DNA of 64,000 bases, taken from contig JASBVO010000028.1 in the NCBI GenBank assembly GCA_029961105.1, forward strand, positions 55,417-119,416, given 5' to 3'. Origin of the DNA: Micrococcus sp. GTDB taxonomy: Bacteria > Actinomycetota > Actinomycetes > Actinomycetales > Micrococcaceae. Within the stretch, counting starts at the first letter, position 1; each line of letters begins with the position of its first letter. Position numbers and translations under genes: made by a program. Below, piece by piece: positions 30,283 through 38,526 of the stretch. The notes beneath the pieces were generated by a model, which saw nothing but the letters and a program-made list of their open reading frames with translations, did no database searches and was not told the origin of the DNA.

Positions 30283-32889
30283 ATGCGCATCCCGCTGTCA
30301 TGGCTCCGTGAGTACGCGCAGGTTCCGGCGGACGCCACCGCCGAGGACGTCATGGCCGACCTGGTCAAGGTCGGCCTCGAGGAGGAGGGCGTCCACCGTC
30401 CGCTGGACGAGCTGTCCGGCCCGATCGTGGTGGGCGAGGTGCTCGAGAAGGTCCCCGAGCCACAGTCCAACGGCAAGACCATCAACTGGTGCCAGGTCCG
30501 GGTAGCCCCCGAGGGCAGGCCGCAGCCGCTGACCGGGAAGGGCATCGATCCCTCCGGCGTGCAGGGCATCGTCTGCGGCGCCCACAACTTCGAGGTGGGG
30601 GACAAGGTCATCGTCACCCTGCCCGGGGCCGTGCTGCCCGGGGACTTCCGGATCTCCCCGCGCAAGACCTACGGCCACGTCTCCGCCGGCATGATCGCCT
30701 CCGCCCGCGAGCTCGGGCTCGGCGAGGACCATGACGGGATCATCGTCCTCTCCTCCCTCGGCTTCAGCCCGGAGAACGGCAACGACCCCGAGGTCGGCAC
30801 CGACGTGCTCGAGCTGCTGCACCTCAACGACGAGGCCGCCGAGATCAACGTCACCGCAGACCGCGGCTACGCCTTCTCCATCCGCGGCGTGGCCCGGGAG
30901 TACGCCCATGCCACCGGCACCGGCTTCACCGACCCGGCGTCCCTGGTCACCGCACCGGAACCGAACGAGGACGGCTACCCGGTCCGGCTCGAGGACCAGT
31001 CGCCCATCTACGGCGTGCCCGGCTGCGACCGCTTCGTGGCCCGCACCGTCACGGGCATCGACCCGACCCGGCCGACCCCGCCGTGGATGAGCGCGCGCCT
31101 ACGCCTGGCCGGGATGCGCTCGATCTCCCTGGCCGTGGACATCTCCAACTACGTCATGTGGGAACTGGGCCAGCCGCTGCACTTCTACGACGCCGACACC
31201 CTCCAGGGGGACATCGTGGTCCGCCGGGCCCAGGAGGGCGAGCGCCTGACCACGCTGGACGGCAAGGACCGGGCCCTGTCCACGGAGGACCTGCTCATCA
31301 CCGACAGCCGGGGGCCCATCGGCCTGGCCGGCGTGATGGGCGGCGGGGACACCGAGGTCTCCGACGCCACCACCACCGTGCTGATCGAGTCCGCCCACTT
31401 CGACCCGGTGTCCATGGGCCGCACCCGCCGCCGCCACCGGCTGCCCTCCGAGGCCTCCAAGCGCAACGAGCGCGGCGTGGACTGGGAGGTGGCCGACGAG
31501 GCCGCCGAGCGCGCCGTCCAGCTGCTCGTCGAGCTCGCCGGGGGAACCCCCGGACCGGGCATCACCGACGTCGGCACCCGGCCGGAGCCGACCGTCGTCG
31601 AGCTGCCCGCGTCCTTCCCCACGGCGCTGATGGGCGTGGAGTACACCGAGGAGCAGATCGAGCGCACCCTGACGGAGCTGGGCGCCACGGTGGAGAAGGC
31701 CACCGGGCAGCCGGGGCCCGACGGCGGCGCGGCCGAGACGGTCTTCACCGTCACCTCGCCGTCGTGGCGCTCGGACCTCCAGATCCGGGAGGACCTCGTC
31801 GAGGAGATCGGCCGGCTGGTCGGCTACGACAGGATCCCGGCCACCGTTCCGGTGGCCCCTCCCGGGCGCGGGCTGACCCGCTCCCAGGCGGCCCGCCGCC
31901 GCGTGCTGCAGGGCCTGGCCGGTGCGGGACTGACCGAGGTCCTGGCCTACCCCTTCGTCTCCGCGGCGCAGAACCGGTTCTTCGGCGCGGCCACGGCCGA
32001 GGAGGGCGAGACCCAGCGCATGGTGCGCCTGGCCAACCCGATCTCCGCCGAGTTCGGCTACCTGCGCACCTCGCTGCTGCCCGGCCTGCTGGAGACCGCT
32101 CGGCGCAACCACTCCCGCGGCTTCCGGGACCTGGCCCTGTATGAGTCCGGGGCGGTGTTCCTGCCCGGTGAGCGCTTGGGCAGCGCCTCCATCCCGCCGC
32201 TGGGGGTGCGGCCCTCGGACGAGGTGCTGGCCGACCTCCAGGCGGGCGTCCCGGACCAGCCGCGTCACGTGGCGGCCGTCTTCACCGGCCACGATTCGGC
32301 CCCGGGACCCGGCCACACCCCGCGCCCCTGGGACTGGCAGGACGCCCTCGGCACCGCCCTGGACGTCGCAGAACTCCTCGGCGTGGAGCTGACCGTGGCC
32401 CAGGGCCGGCACCAGGCCTTCCACCCGGGACGGACCGCCCAACTGTCCCTGGCCGGCGGCGACGGCGCCGTCGTCGGGGTGGCCGGCGAGCTGCTGCCCA
32501 AGTGGCTCGAGACCGCGGACCTGCCGGCCAGGACCGTGGCCATGGAACTGGACCTGGACGCGCTGGTCGAGGCCGCAGCCGACGTGGTGGTGGCCCGGCC
32601 CCTGTCCACCTTCCCGTTGACCAGCCAGGACGTGGCGCTCGTGGTGCCGGCGGACACCGTCGCCGCGGACGTGCTGGCCACCCTGCGGGAAGGTGCCGGG
32701 GAGCTGCTGGAGGACATCGCCCTGTTCGACGTGTACGCGGGGCCGGGCGTGGCGGAGGGGCGGAAGTCGCTGGCGTTCACCCTGCGGTTCCGCGCGCCGG
32801 ACCGCACCCTGACCGCCGACGAGGCCTCCGAGGCCCGCGCCGCGGCCACCGCCCTGGCCGCCGAGCGCCATGGCGCCGTCCAGCGCTGA
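30283..32889 (+). CDS. pheT: Phenylalanyl-tRNA synthetase beta subunit
   Basis: 868 residues, the normal length. Domains in order: EMAP-type tRNA-binding domain (about 40-150, HNFEVGDKVIVTLPGAVLP), B3/B4 editing domain (about 215-380), B5 domain (about 415-490), catalytic-like core, and a C-terminal FDX-ACB anticodon-binding domain (RPLSTFPLTSQDVALVV to the end). Forms the PheRS heterotetramer with PheS. Confidence 0.97.
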   Translation: MRIPLSWLREYAQVPADATAEDVMADLVKVGLEEEGVHRPLDELSGPIVVGEVLEKVPEPQSNGKTINWCQVRVAPEGRPQPLTGKGIDPSGVQGIVCGAHNFEVGDKVIVTLPGAVLPGDFRISPRKTYGHVSAGMIASARELGLGEDHDGIIVLSSLGFSPENGNDPEVGTDVLELLHLNDEAAEINVTADRGYAFSIRGVAREYAHATGTGFTDPASLVTAPEPNEDGYPVRLEDQSPIYGVPGCDRFVARTVTGIDPTRPTPPWMSARLRLAGMRSISLAVDISNYVMWELGQPLHFYDADTLQGDIVVRRAQEGERLTTLDGKDRALSTEDLLITDSRGPIGLAGVMGGGDTEVSDATTTVLIESAHFDPVSMGRTRRRHRLPSEASKRNERGVDWEVADEAAERAVQLLVELAGGTPGPGITDVGTRPEPTVVELPASFPTALMGVEYTEEQIERTLTELGATVEKATGQPGPDGGAAETVFTVTSPSWRSDLQIREDLVEEIGRLVGYDRIPATVPVAPPGRGLTRSQAARRRVLQGLAGAGLTEVLAYPFVSAAQNRFFGAATAEEGETQRMVRLANPISAEFGYLRTSLLPGLLETARRNHSRGFRDLALYESGAVFLPGERLGSASIPPLGVRPSDEVLADLQAGVPDQPRHVAAVFTGHDSAPGPGHTPRPWDWQDALGTALDVAELLGVELTVAQGRHQAFHPGRTAQLSLAGGDGAVVGVAGELLPKWLETADLPARTVAMELDLDALVEAAADVVVARPLSTFPLTSQDVALVVPADTVAADVLATLREGAGELLEDIALFDVYAGPGVAEGRKSLAFTLRFRAPDRTLTADEASEARAAATALAAERHGAVQR

Positions 32890-32907
32890 GCCCGGCGGGC
32901 CGACGTC

Positions 32908-33591
32908 GTGACCGCACCGAAATGGCACGTGGTGGTCACCGGCCCGCGCGCCGGTGACCAGCGGCGTGAGGCCCTGGACTTCCTGGCCGTGTCCTTCGGG
33001 CACCGGCCGGGCACCTTCGAGGTGGTCCACCACTGTCCGGGCTGCGGGTCCACCGAGCACGGCGTCCCGGAACTGCGGTACAGCAGGCTGGCCCGGCGCC
33101 GGCACGGCCCGGATGCCGTGGACCCGGCCCGCGCACTGCCCGCCGTGAGCTTCAGCCGGTCCCGCGGGTGGCTCGCCACGGCCTGGCTGGACGCCGCCTC
33201 GGTCGCGGACGGATGGCGGATCGGGGTGGACATCGAGGAGCTGGGCTCGTCGGCCTTCGCCACGGCCGATGACCTGGGGACCGTCGGCTACTCGGTGGCC
33301 GAGGCCGTGGCCATCGCCGGCCTGCCCGCCTCCGACCGGACCCTGGCCCGCGCCCGGCTCTGGTCGGTGAAGGAGGCGCTCGTGAAGGCCCGCGGGACCG
33401 GCTTCCGGGCCGACCCGGCGGAGGTGTCCCTGATGTTGACGGCCGCGGACGGCGAGAACGCGGACCACGTCTTGACGTGGTCCGTTCCGGATGCCCCGGG
33501 GGCGGTGGTCTCGGCCGACCCCCAGTGGCCCGGGGGAGCCGCCCCGGAGGGCCTGGTGGGTGCCGTGGTGGTGTTACCCCCGGGTAGTTAG
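32908..33591 (+). CDS. 4'-phosphopantetheinyl transferase
   Basis: 227 residues, GTG start. The two Mg/CoA-binding signatures are present: GVDIE (about residue 110) and WSVKEALVKARG (about 152-163), the Sfp/AcpT superfamily pattern. It would transfer phosphopantetheine from CoA onto a carrier-domain Ser. The Pls/PosA-like synthetase at 40022-44167 is the only carrier-domain protein in the window and a plausible client; this link is inferred. Its stop overlaps a palindrome ahead of the PHA genes. Confidence 0.87.
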   Translation: MTAPKWHVVVTGPRAGDQRREALDFLAVSFGHRPGTFEVVHHCPGCGSTEHGVPELRYSRLARRRHGPDAVDPARALPAVSFSRSRGWLATAWLDAASVADGWRIGVDIEELGSSAFATADDLGTVGYSVAEAVAIAGLPASDRTLARARLWSVKEALVKARGTGFRADPAEVSLMLTAADGENADHVLTWSVPDAPGAVVSADPQWPGGAAPEGLVGAVVVLPPGS

Positions 33592-33605
33592 CAGGTTTGT
33601 TAACT
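33586..33605. promoter_or_regulatory. Palindromic candidate operator A, upstream of PHA operon
   Basis: AGTTAGCA-GGTT-TGTTAACT: 8-bp arms with one mismatch, 117 bp before the PhaR-like start. The half-site AGTTAGCA recurs at 36135 and, as TTTAGCAG, at 44194-44210. Confidence 0.5.
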
Positions 33606-33721
33606 CGTGCCCTGCCGACCGTCTCAAGCCTGTGTGTACCATGTGCTCAGACCATGACCATGGACACTCAAATGCGGCCGGCGGCACCCTGACCTGCGCG
33701 GGCCGGCGGGAGGACAACCTT

Positions 33722-34171
33722 ATGGCGGACCCAACCGGCAACAACGGCGACCGGCCCTACCGGCAGTACCTGGACGACGTCCTGGCTGCCGCCTCCCCGG
33801 GGCTGGAAGAGGTGGTCAACTCCCGGGCCTTCGGGCACATGCTCTCCCAGACTGCCGGCAACCTGGTCGCCCTGCACCGGCTGGGCAACGATGCCCTGGA
33901 CCTGGTGATCCGCAACGCCCGGTTGGCCGGCCGCGCGGACGTGACCTCCCTGCACCGCCAGCTGGCCCGCAACGAGGACAAGCTCGAGATGGTGCTGGAG
34001 ACCGTGGAACGGCTGGAGGACGAGCTGGCCGAGGAGCGCCGCCGCAACGCCGCCCTCGCGGAGGAGGCCGCGCAGCGCGACGGCTCGTCCCCGGCCAGGG
34101 CGGCCCGCCGGACGGGCCGCACCACGGGGACCTCGTCGCGATCCACCGGCGACGCCGACCAGGAGAAGTGA
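33722..34171 (+). CDS. PhaR-like PHA synthase subunit
   Basis: 149 residues from the ATG at 33722. A helical N-terminal half (SPGLEEVVNSRAFGHMLSQTAGN) leads into a coiled coil (DVTSLHRQLARNEDKLEMVLETVERLEDELAEERRRNAALAE, about 80-120) and a Ser/Thr/Arg-rich tail. Size, coiled coil and position directly before phaC (GTGA overlap) match PhaR, the non-catalytic subunit of class IV PHA synthases of Bacillus; PhaE of class III is larger. Could alternatively be a phasin. Identity rests mainly on context. Confidence 0.68.
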   Translation: MADPTGNNGDRPYRQYLDDVLAAASPGLEEVVNSRAFGHMLSQTAGNLVALHRLGNDALDLVIRNARLAGRADVTSLHRQLARNEDKLEMVLETVERLEDELAEERRRNAALAEEAAQRDGSSPARAARRTGRTTGTSSRSTGDADQEK

Positions 34172-35241
34172 GCGCCGTGGCGTCGATGATCCGGGACGCG
34201 CTGCGTTTCCCCGCCACGCTGCTGGAGTACTCGAACATCCGGCTGACGACGCCGGACGCGATCGTGGGCGCCACCCCCAAGGACGTCGTGTGGACCTACC
34301 GCAAGACGACCCTCTTCCGGTATCGCAGCAATCGCCGCATCCATCCGGTGCCGATCCTGCTGACCTTCGCCCTGATCAACCGGCCGGACATCTTCGACCT
34401 GCGCCCGGGCAACTCCTTCGTGGAGTTCCTGCTGGCGGAGGGCTACGACGTCTACCTCGTGGACTGGGGCTATGCGGACGAGGAGGACGCGGACACCGGC
34501 CTGGAGGACTACGCCCTGACCTACCTGCCCCGGGCCATCCGGGAGGTCCGCCGCAGCAGCGGCGCCGAGGAGATCACGCTGATCGGCTGGTGCATCGGCG
34601 CCGCCCTGAGCGGCATGTACCTGTCGGTGACGCCGGACGCCCCGGTGCGCAACTGGGTGCCGTTGACCATGCCGTTCGATGCCAGCAACTCCACCTACGA
34701 GGCCATGCTCGGCCATGACGAGCTCGATGCCGACTGGCTGGAGCAGCACGCGGCCTACCTGCCCGGAGCCTACGTGGACACGGTCAACAAGCTCCTGAAG
34801 CCGGTGCCGAACTACGTCGGGACCCCGTTGCGGTTGTTCCGCCAGGTCCAGGACGGCACCGCGGACAAGGCCTCCTACCAGCCGATGGCCAAGTGGGTGG
34901 CCGACAACCCCAACTTCCCCATGCGCGCTTTCCGGCAATGGGTGACCTGGGTCTACAAGGAGAACCGGCTGGCCACCGGCCGGGTGCGCCTGCGAGGGCA
35001 CCGGGTGGACCTGTCCAGGGTCCAGCAGTCGATCCTGGTGGTGACCGCCTCGAGGGACCACATCGCACCCCGTGACGGGACCCTGCCCCTGCTCGACGTC
35101 CTGACGAGCCCGGACGTGGAGCACCTCGACGGTGTCGGCGGTCATATCGGGCTGATGGCCGGTTCCCGCGCCAAGGGAGACATCTGGCCCAGAATCCGTG
35201 ACTGGCTCGAACCACGAAGCCAAGAACGCCGTTCCGGCTGA
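34168..35241 (+). CDS. phaC: PHA synthase, class III/IV PhaC
   Basis: 357 residues, GTG start in the stop of the preceding gene with AGGAGA just upstream. It polymerises (R)-3-hydroxyacyl-CoA into polyhydroxyalkanoate. The alpha/beta-hydrolase lipase-like box is GWCIGA with nucleophile Cys142; Asp297 (TASRDHIAP) and His326 (GGHIGLMAG) complete the triad. The short length and RPDIFDLRPGNSFVEFLLAEGYDVYLVDWG fit class III/IV enzymes that need a second subunit, here the PhaR-like protein. Confidence 0.93.
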   Translation: MSAVASMIRDALRFPATLLEYSNIRLTTPDAIVGATPKDVVWTYRKTTLFRYRSNRRIHPVPILLTFALINRPDIFDLRPGNSFVEFLLAEGYDVYLVDWGYADEEDADTGLEDYALTYLPRAIREVRRSSGAEEITLIGWCIGAALSGMYLSVTPDAPVRNWVPLTMPFDASNSTYEAMLGHDELDADWLEQHAAYLPGAYVDTVNKLLKPVPNYVGTPLRLFRQVQDGTADKASYQPMAKWVADNPNFPMRAFRQWVTWVYKENRLATGRVRLRGHRVDLSRVQQSILVVTASRDHIAPRDGTLPLLDVLTSPDVEHLDGVGGHIGLMAGSRAKGDIWPRIRDWLEPRSQERRSG

Positions 35242-35282
35242 CTGACGGACGGACCACCCCCCACCCCCCGGAGGACAGGCAG

Positions 35283-36104
35283 TTGACAGCTCAGACTCAG
35301 AACAACGGAGTACGCGGCAGCAAGCTGGCCGGCCGCGTGGCACTCGTCACCGGCGGCACCCGCGGCATCGGCGCCGCGATCGCCCGCAGCCTGGCCGAGC
35401 AGGGCGCAGAGGTCGCCGTCGGCTACGGTGGCGACCAGGCCAGGGCCGAGGCGTTCCTGGGCGAACTGCGGCAGCAGTTCCCGGACGGGACGTTCTCCGC
35501 GCACCAGGGCAACGTGGCCAAGGCCGCCGAGGGACGGGCGACCATCGATGCCGTCGTCGCCGAGCACGGCCGGCTGGACATCCTGGTCAACAACGCCGGG
35601 ATCACCCGCGACCGGACCGTGCTGAAGATGGAGGACGAGGACTGGGACGACGTCATCCAGGTCAACCTCTCGGGGACGTTCTACATGGCGCAGGCCGCGC
35701 TGAAGCACATGCTCGAGCGCGGCACCGGGCGGATCGTGAACGTGTCCTCGATCATCGGTGAGATGGGCAACTTCGGCCAGGCCAACTATGCGGCCTCGAA
35801 GTCCGGCCTGTTCGGCCTGACCAAGACGCTGGCACGGGAGGCCATCTTCCACCTGCAGCGGGCCGGCAAGCTCAATGACGACTCGATCGGCGTGACCGTG
35901 AACACCGTCACCCCGGGCTACGTCAACACCGAGATGGTCGAGGCGGTCCCTGAGAAGGTGCTGGACAAGATCAAGGGCAACATCCCCATGGCCCGGCTGG
36001 CCCACCCTGAGGAGATCGCGCGCGTGGTGCACTTCCTGTGCGCCGACAAGTCCTCCTACATCACCGGTCAGATCTGGGGCGTCAACGGCGGAATGGACAT
36101 GTGA
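35283..36104 (+). CDS. phaB: Acetoacetyl-CoA reductase PhaB
   Basis: 273 residues, TTG start after GGAGGACAGG. Classical short-chain dehydrogenase: cofactor motif TGGTRGIG (23-30), NNAG (103-106) and the catalytic set Ser156, Tyr169, Lys173 in the NVSSIIGEMGNFGQANYAASKSG region, which is typical of PhaB/FabG-type NADPH-dependent acetoacetyl-CoA reductases. It would supply (R)-3-hydroxybutyryl-CoA to PhaC. A beta-ketothiolase (phaA) is not in the window. Confidence 0.9.
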   Translation: MTAQTQNNGVRGSKLAGRVALVTGGTRGIGAAIARSLAEQGAEVAVGYGGDQARAEAFLGELRQQFPDGTFSAHQGNVAKAAEGRATIDAVVAEHGRLDILVNNAGITRDRTVLKMEDEDWDDVIQVNLSGTFYMAQAALKHMLERGTGRIVNVSSIIGEMGNFGQANYAASKSGLFGLTKTLAREAIFHLQRAGKLNDDSIGVTVNTVTPGYVNTEMVEAVPEKVLDKIKGNIPMARLAHPEEIARVVHFLCADKSSYITGQIWGVNGGMDM

Positions 36105-36134
36105 GGGGGCGGATCTGCCTGCCGGGGTTGCGGG

Positions 36135-36156
36135 AGTTAGCAGAACCCTGCTAACT
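36135..36156. promoter_or_regulatory. Palindromic candidate operator B, upstream of phasin
   Basis: AGTTAGCA-GAACCC-TGCTAACT, perfect arms, followed at once by a second overlapping repeat (TAAC-TTT-GTTA, 36152-36162). Sits 55-75 bp before the phasin start and probably controls it. Confidence 0.55.
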
Positions 36157-36210
36157 TTGTTAACGCAGGCAGGTCCACCGCTGCCATAGACATCAACTCA
36201 AGGAGACATC

Positions 36211-36570
36211 ATGGCTGCTGCCAACCCCAATGCCACCAATGCCACCAACGCCACCAACGCCGCGGCCGGCGCCGCCGACCAGGCCCGGGACCACGCCACC
36301 CGCATGGCCGAGGAGGCCACCAAGCGGTTCGAGGAGAACACCGAGCGCATGAAGGAGTTCAACTCCGCCGTCGTGGAGACCTCCAAGGCCGGCAGCCGCG
36401 TCGTCGTCGACAACTACGAGAAGGCCGCCAAGAGCTTCTTCGAGATGCAGCGCCAGATGGCCGGCGCCTCCCAGAGCCAGTGGGTCAAGGACGCCGCCCA
36501 GACCCAGATCCAGTTCGCCGAGGAAGTCGCCGACGCCTGGGTCAAGGCTGCCCGCGAACTGCTCAAGTGA
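36211..36570 (+). CDS. Phasin family protein
   Basis: 119 residues, AAGGAGA ribosome site. After an N-terminal ATNATNATN repeat the protein is one amphipathic helical stretch with FNSAVVETSKAGSRVVVDNYEKAAKSFFEMQRQM, typical of phasin_2 granule-coat proteins. Phasins coat PHA granules and set their number and size. Lies between phaB and a second PhaC-like gene. Confidence 0.85.
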   Translation: MAAANPNATNATNATNAAAGAADQARDHATRMAEEATKRFEENTERMKEFNSAVVETSKAGSRVVVDNYEKAAKSFFEMQRQMAGASQSQWVKDAAQTQIQFAEEVADAWVKAARELLK

Positions 36571-36603
36571 CCTGATCGGCTCGATGCCGACCTCACGCTG
36601 ACG

Positions 36604-36634
36604 AACGGCCCTGTCGAATGTCGACAGGGCCGTT
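36604..36634 (+). terminator. Terminator after phasin
   Basis: Perfect 14-bp stem (AACGGCCCTGTCGA / TCGACAGGGCCGTT) with ATG as its loop, followed by CCGCGTTTCG. The loop ATG (36618) is in frame with the next gene but is not its start. Confidence 0.8.
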
Positions 36635-36686
36635 CCGCGTTTCGAACATAGACAATCCCGAAGGCGGGCGTAAGATTCATCGTCAA

Positions 36687-36709
36687 GTGACGCAAGTCAC
36701 ATGCGTCAC
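36687..36709. promoter_or_regulatory. Inverted-repeat operator upstream of second PhaC-like gene
   Basis: GTGACGCA-AGTCACA-TGCGTCAC, perfect 8-bp arms; a nested GTGAC-GCAA-GTCAC overlaps the left half. It ends 7 bp before the AAGGAG ribosome site. Different from the AGTTAGCA sites, so a different regulator is likely. Confidence 0.6.
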
Positions 36710-36728
36710 GTTCCCCAAGGAGTCCCCC

Positions 36729-38120
36729 GTGTACACATCGTCTCATCAGCCCCCCGCACCCGGAATCACGGATTCACTGATCGCCGGTACCTTCGGCACG
36801 TGGACCGCACTGAACAAATTCGCCCTCGACTACTGGGGTGACGCCTGGCGCCGCGGGGCGACCCCACTGGACGTGGCGGGGGACTTCGTCACGTGGATGT
36901 CCGCCATGTCCAACCGGAAGCGGCCGCCGTGGGCCCACGAGAACGTGGTCGTGCGCGAGTGGCCGATCGCCAGGCTGCGGGACTTCTCTGCAGCGGATGC
37001 TCCCGCGGACATGGTACCCACCGTCATCCTGCCGCCACAGGCGGGCCATGACTCGAGCATCGTCGACTTCGCCGACACCCAGAGCCAGGTCATCACCGGC
37101 CGGGACAACGGCTGCTCGCGGATCCTGGTCCTGGAATGGATCGGTGCCACCCAGGAGACCAGGGACACGGGCATCGACGACTACATGGCACTGCTGCGCG
37201 AGGTCACCGACCTCCTCGGCGGCAAGGTCAACCTCGTCGGTGACTGCCAGGGCGGGTGGATGGCCACGATCTTCACGGCCACGCACCCGGAGCGCGTCAA
37301 CGCCCTGGCCATTGCCGGAGCCCCGATCGACTTCCACGCGGGTGAGCCGCTCATCCACGACTGGCTCACGTTCCTCGCCCCGGACGGGGACATGTCGTAC
37401 TACCGTTCCGTGGTCGAGGCCAACGACGGCGTCCTGCCGGGGCGGTTCCTGCTTGACGGGTTCAAGATGCTCCAGCCGGACCAGGAGGTCAGCCGGCGGC
37501 TGGAGCTGGCGACCCACCTGCGGGATCCGGAACACCGGGAGCGCTACCGCAAGTTCGAGGACTGGTTCCAGTGGACGCAAGCGCTGCCGGGTGCCTTCTA
37601 CCTGTGGGTCGTCGAGCACCTCTTCATGCGCAACTCCCTGATCAAGCGCGAGCTCGAGGTGGAGGGCAAGAACGTCGACCTGGCCGACATCACCTGTCCG
37701 CTGTTCCTCATGGCGGGCCAGACGGACCACATCACCCCGGCGGACCAGGTGTGGGCCTTGGCCGACCACGTCTCCACTGACGCCGACCGCATCGGGCGCC
37801 AGTCCTCGGTGGGCGGCCACCTGGGACTGTTCATGAGCCACGACGCGTTGGAACACCACTGGCGGACCATCTTCGCGGAGATGGGGGCCCTGTCCAACCG
37901 GACGGTGGAGGACGACCCGGACGTCCTGACGGACGAGCCGACCCACAAGCGCCCGAGCCGCCGGGGCCCGCGCAGGGCGACGGTGAAGGCCGCGGCCCCG
38001 ACGGCGTCGGTCACCGGGACTGCGCCCGTGAGCGAGGAGGAACCGGCCCCGGCAAAGCGGACCGCGGGCCGGAAGCCGCCCGGCCGGGACGCCGCGACCT
38101 CGGCGGACACGGACGGCTGA
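36729..38120 (+). CDS. PhaC-like alpha/beta hydrolase with Cys nucleophile
   Basis: 463 residues from a GTG at 36729 (AAGGAG at 36717-36722); the ATG at 36618 is in a terminator loop. The lipase-like box is GDCQGG with Cys173, and Asp333 (GQTDHITPAD) and His364 (VGGHLGLFMSH) complete a PHA-synthase-type triad. The sequence resembles the DUF3141/PhaC-like group more than PhaC of the operon. The last ~70 residues are a Lys/Arg/Pro/Ala-rich tail like those of granule-binding proteins. It could be a second synthase, a depolymerase or a granule-associated thioesterase; context fixes only a PHA role. Confidence 0.78.
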   Translation: MYTSSHQPPAPGITDSLIAGTFGTWTALNKFALDYWGDAWRRGATPLDVAGDFVTWMSAMSNRKRPPWAHENVVVREWPIARLRDFSAADAPADMVPTVILPPQAGHDSSIVDFADTQSQVITGRDNGCSRILVLEWIGATQETRDTGIDDYMALLREVTDLLGGKVNLVGDCQGGWMATIFTATHPERVNALAIAGAPIDFHAGEPLIHDWLTFLAPDGDMSYYRSVVEANDGVLPGRFLLDGFKMLQPDQEVSRRLELATHLRDPEHRERYRKFEDWFQWTQALPGAFYLWVVEHLFMRNSLIKRELEVEGKNVDLADITCPLFLMAGQTDHITPADQVWALADHVSTDADRIGRQSSVGGHLGLFMSHDALEHHWRTIFAEMGALSNRTVEDDPDVLTDEPTHKRPSRRGPRRATVKAAAPTASVTGTAPVSEEEPAPAKRTAGRKPPGRDAATSADTDG

Positions 38121-38127
38121 CCGGTCC

Positions 38128-38526
38128 TCACTCGGGGCCGGATGCGCCTCCCGGGTCGCCGCCCTCCGGGGCGTTGCCCCGGGGGGCATCGCCGTCATTG
38201 GCCCGGACGAAAGACCGGTAGATCTCCGTCAGGGAGGCGCGCTGGGCCGCGGTGAGCTCGCTGGCCGCCTGGATGGCCGCCTCCAGGCCGCCGTCGGCCT
38301 CGCTGCCCTCACCCTGTTCGTAGAGGTCCTCCACGCTGACTCCCAGTGCCGTGGCGATACCGGCGGCCACGGCCTCCGACGGCGCGCGGAGCCCTCGCTC
38401 GATCTGGGACAGATAGGGATTGGAGATGCCGACCATGGCCGAGACCTGCCGCATGGACAGGTCTGCCAGCTTGCGTTGCTGGCGGATGTAGGCGCCGGCC
38501 AGACGGCGTTGTTCCTGACTGCTCAC
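38128..38526 (-). CDS. XRE-family transcriptional regulator
   Basis: 132 residues, GTG start in the stop of the M1 peptidase gene. Residues about 10-70 form a Cro/C1 helix-turn-helix (LADLSMRQVSAMVGISNPYLSQIERGLRAPS), followed by a short acidic helical segment and a Gly/Pro-rich tail. No ligand-binding domain. Last gene of the synthetase-peptidase-regulator operon; it also converges on the PhaC-like gene, so it could regulate either locus. Confidence 0.85.
   Translation of the reverse strand: MSSQEQRRLAGAYIRQQRKLADLSMRQVSAMVGISNPYLSQIERGLRAPSEAVAAGIATALGVSVEDLYEQGEGSEADGGLEAAIQAASELTAAQRASLTEIYRSFVRANDGDAPRGNAPEGGDPGGASGPE

Noticed and set aside
36618..36728. ATG at 36618 as start of the second PhaC-like gene
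   Set aside because: The ATG is the loop of the phasin terminator, and the extension would run through the inverted-repeat operator; the GTG at 36729 has a good AAGGAG.
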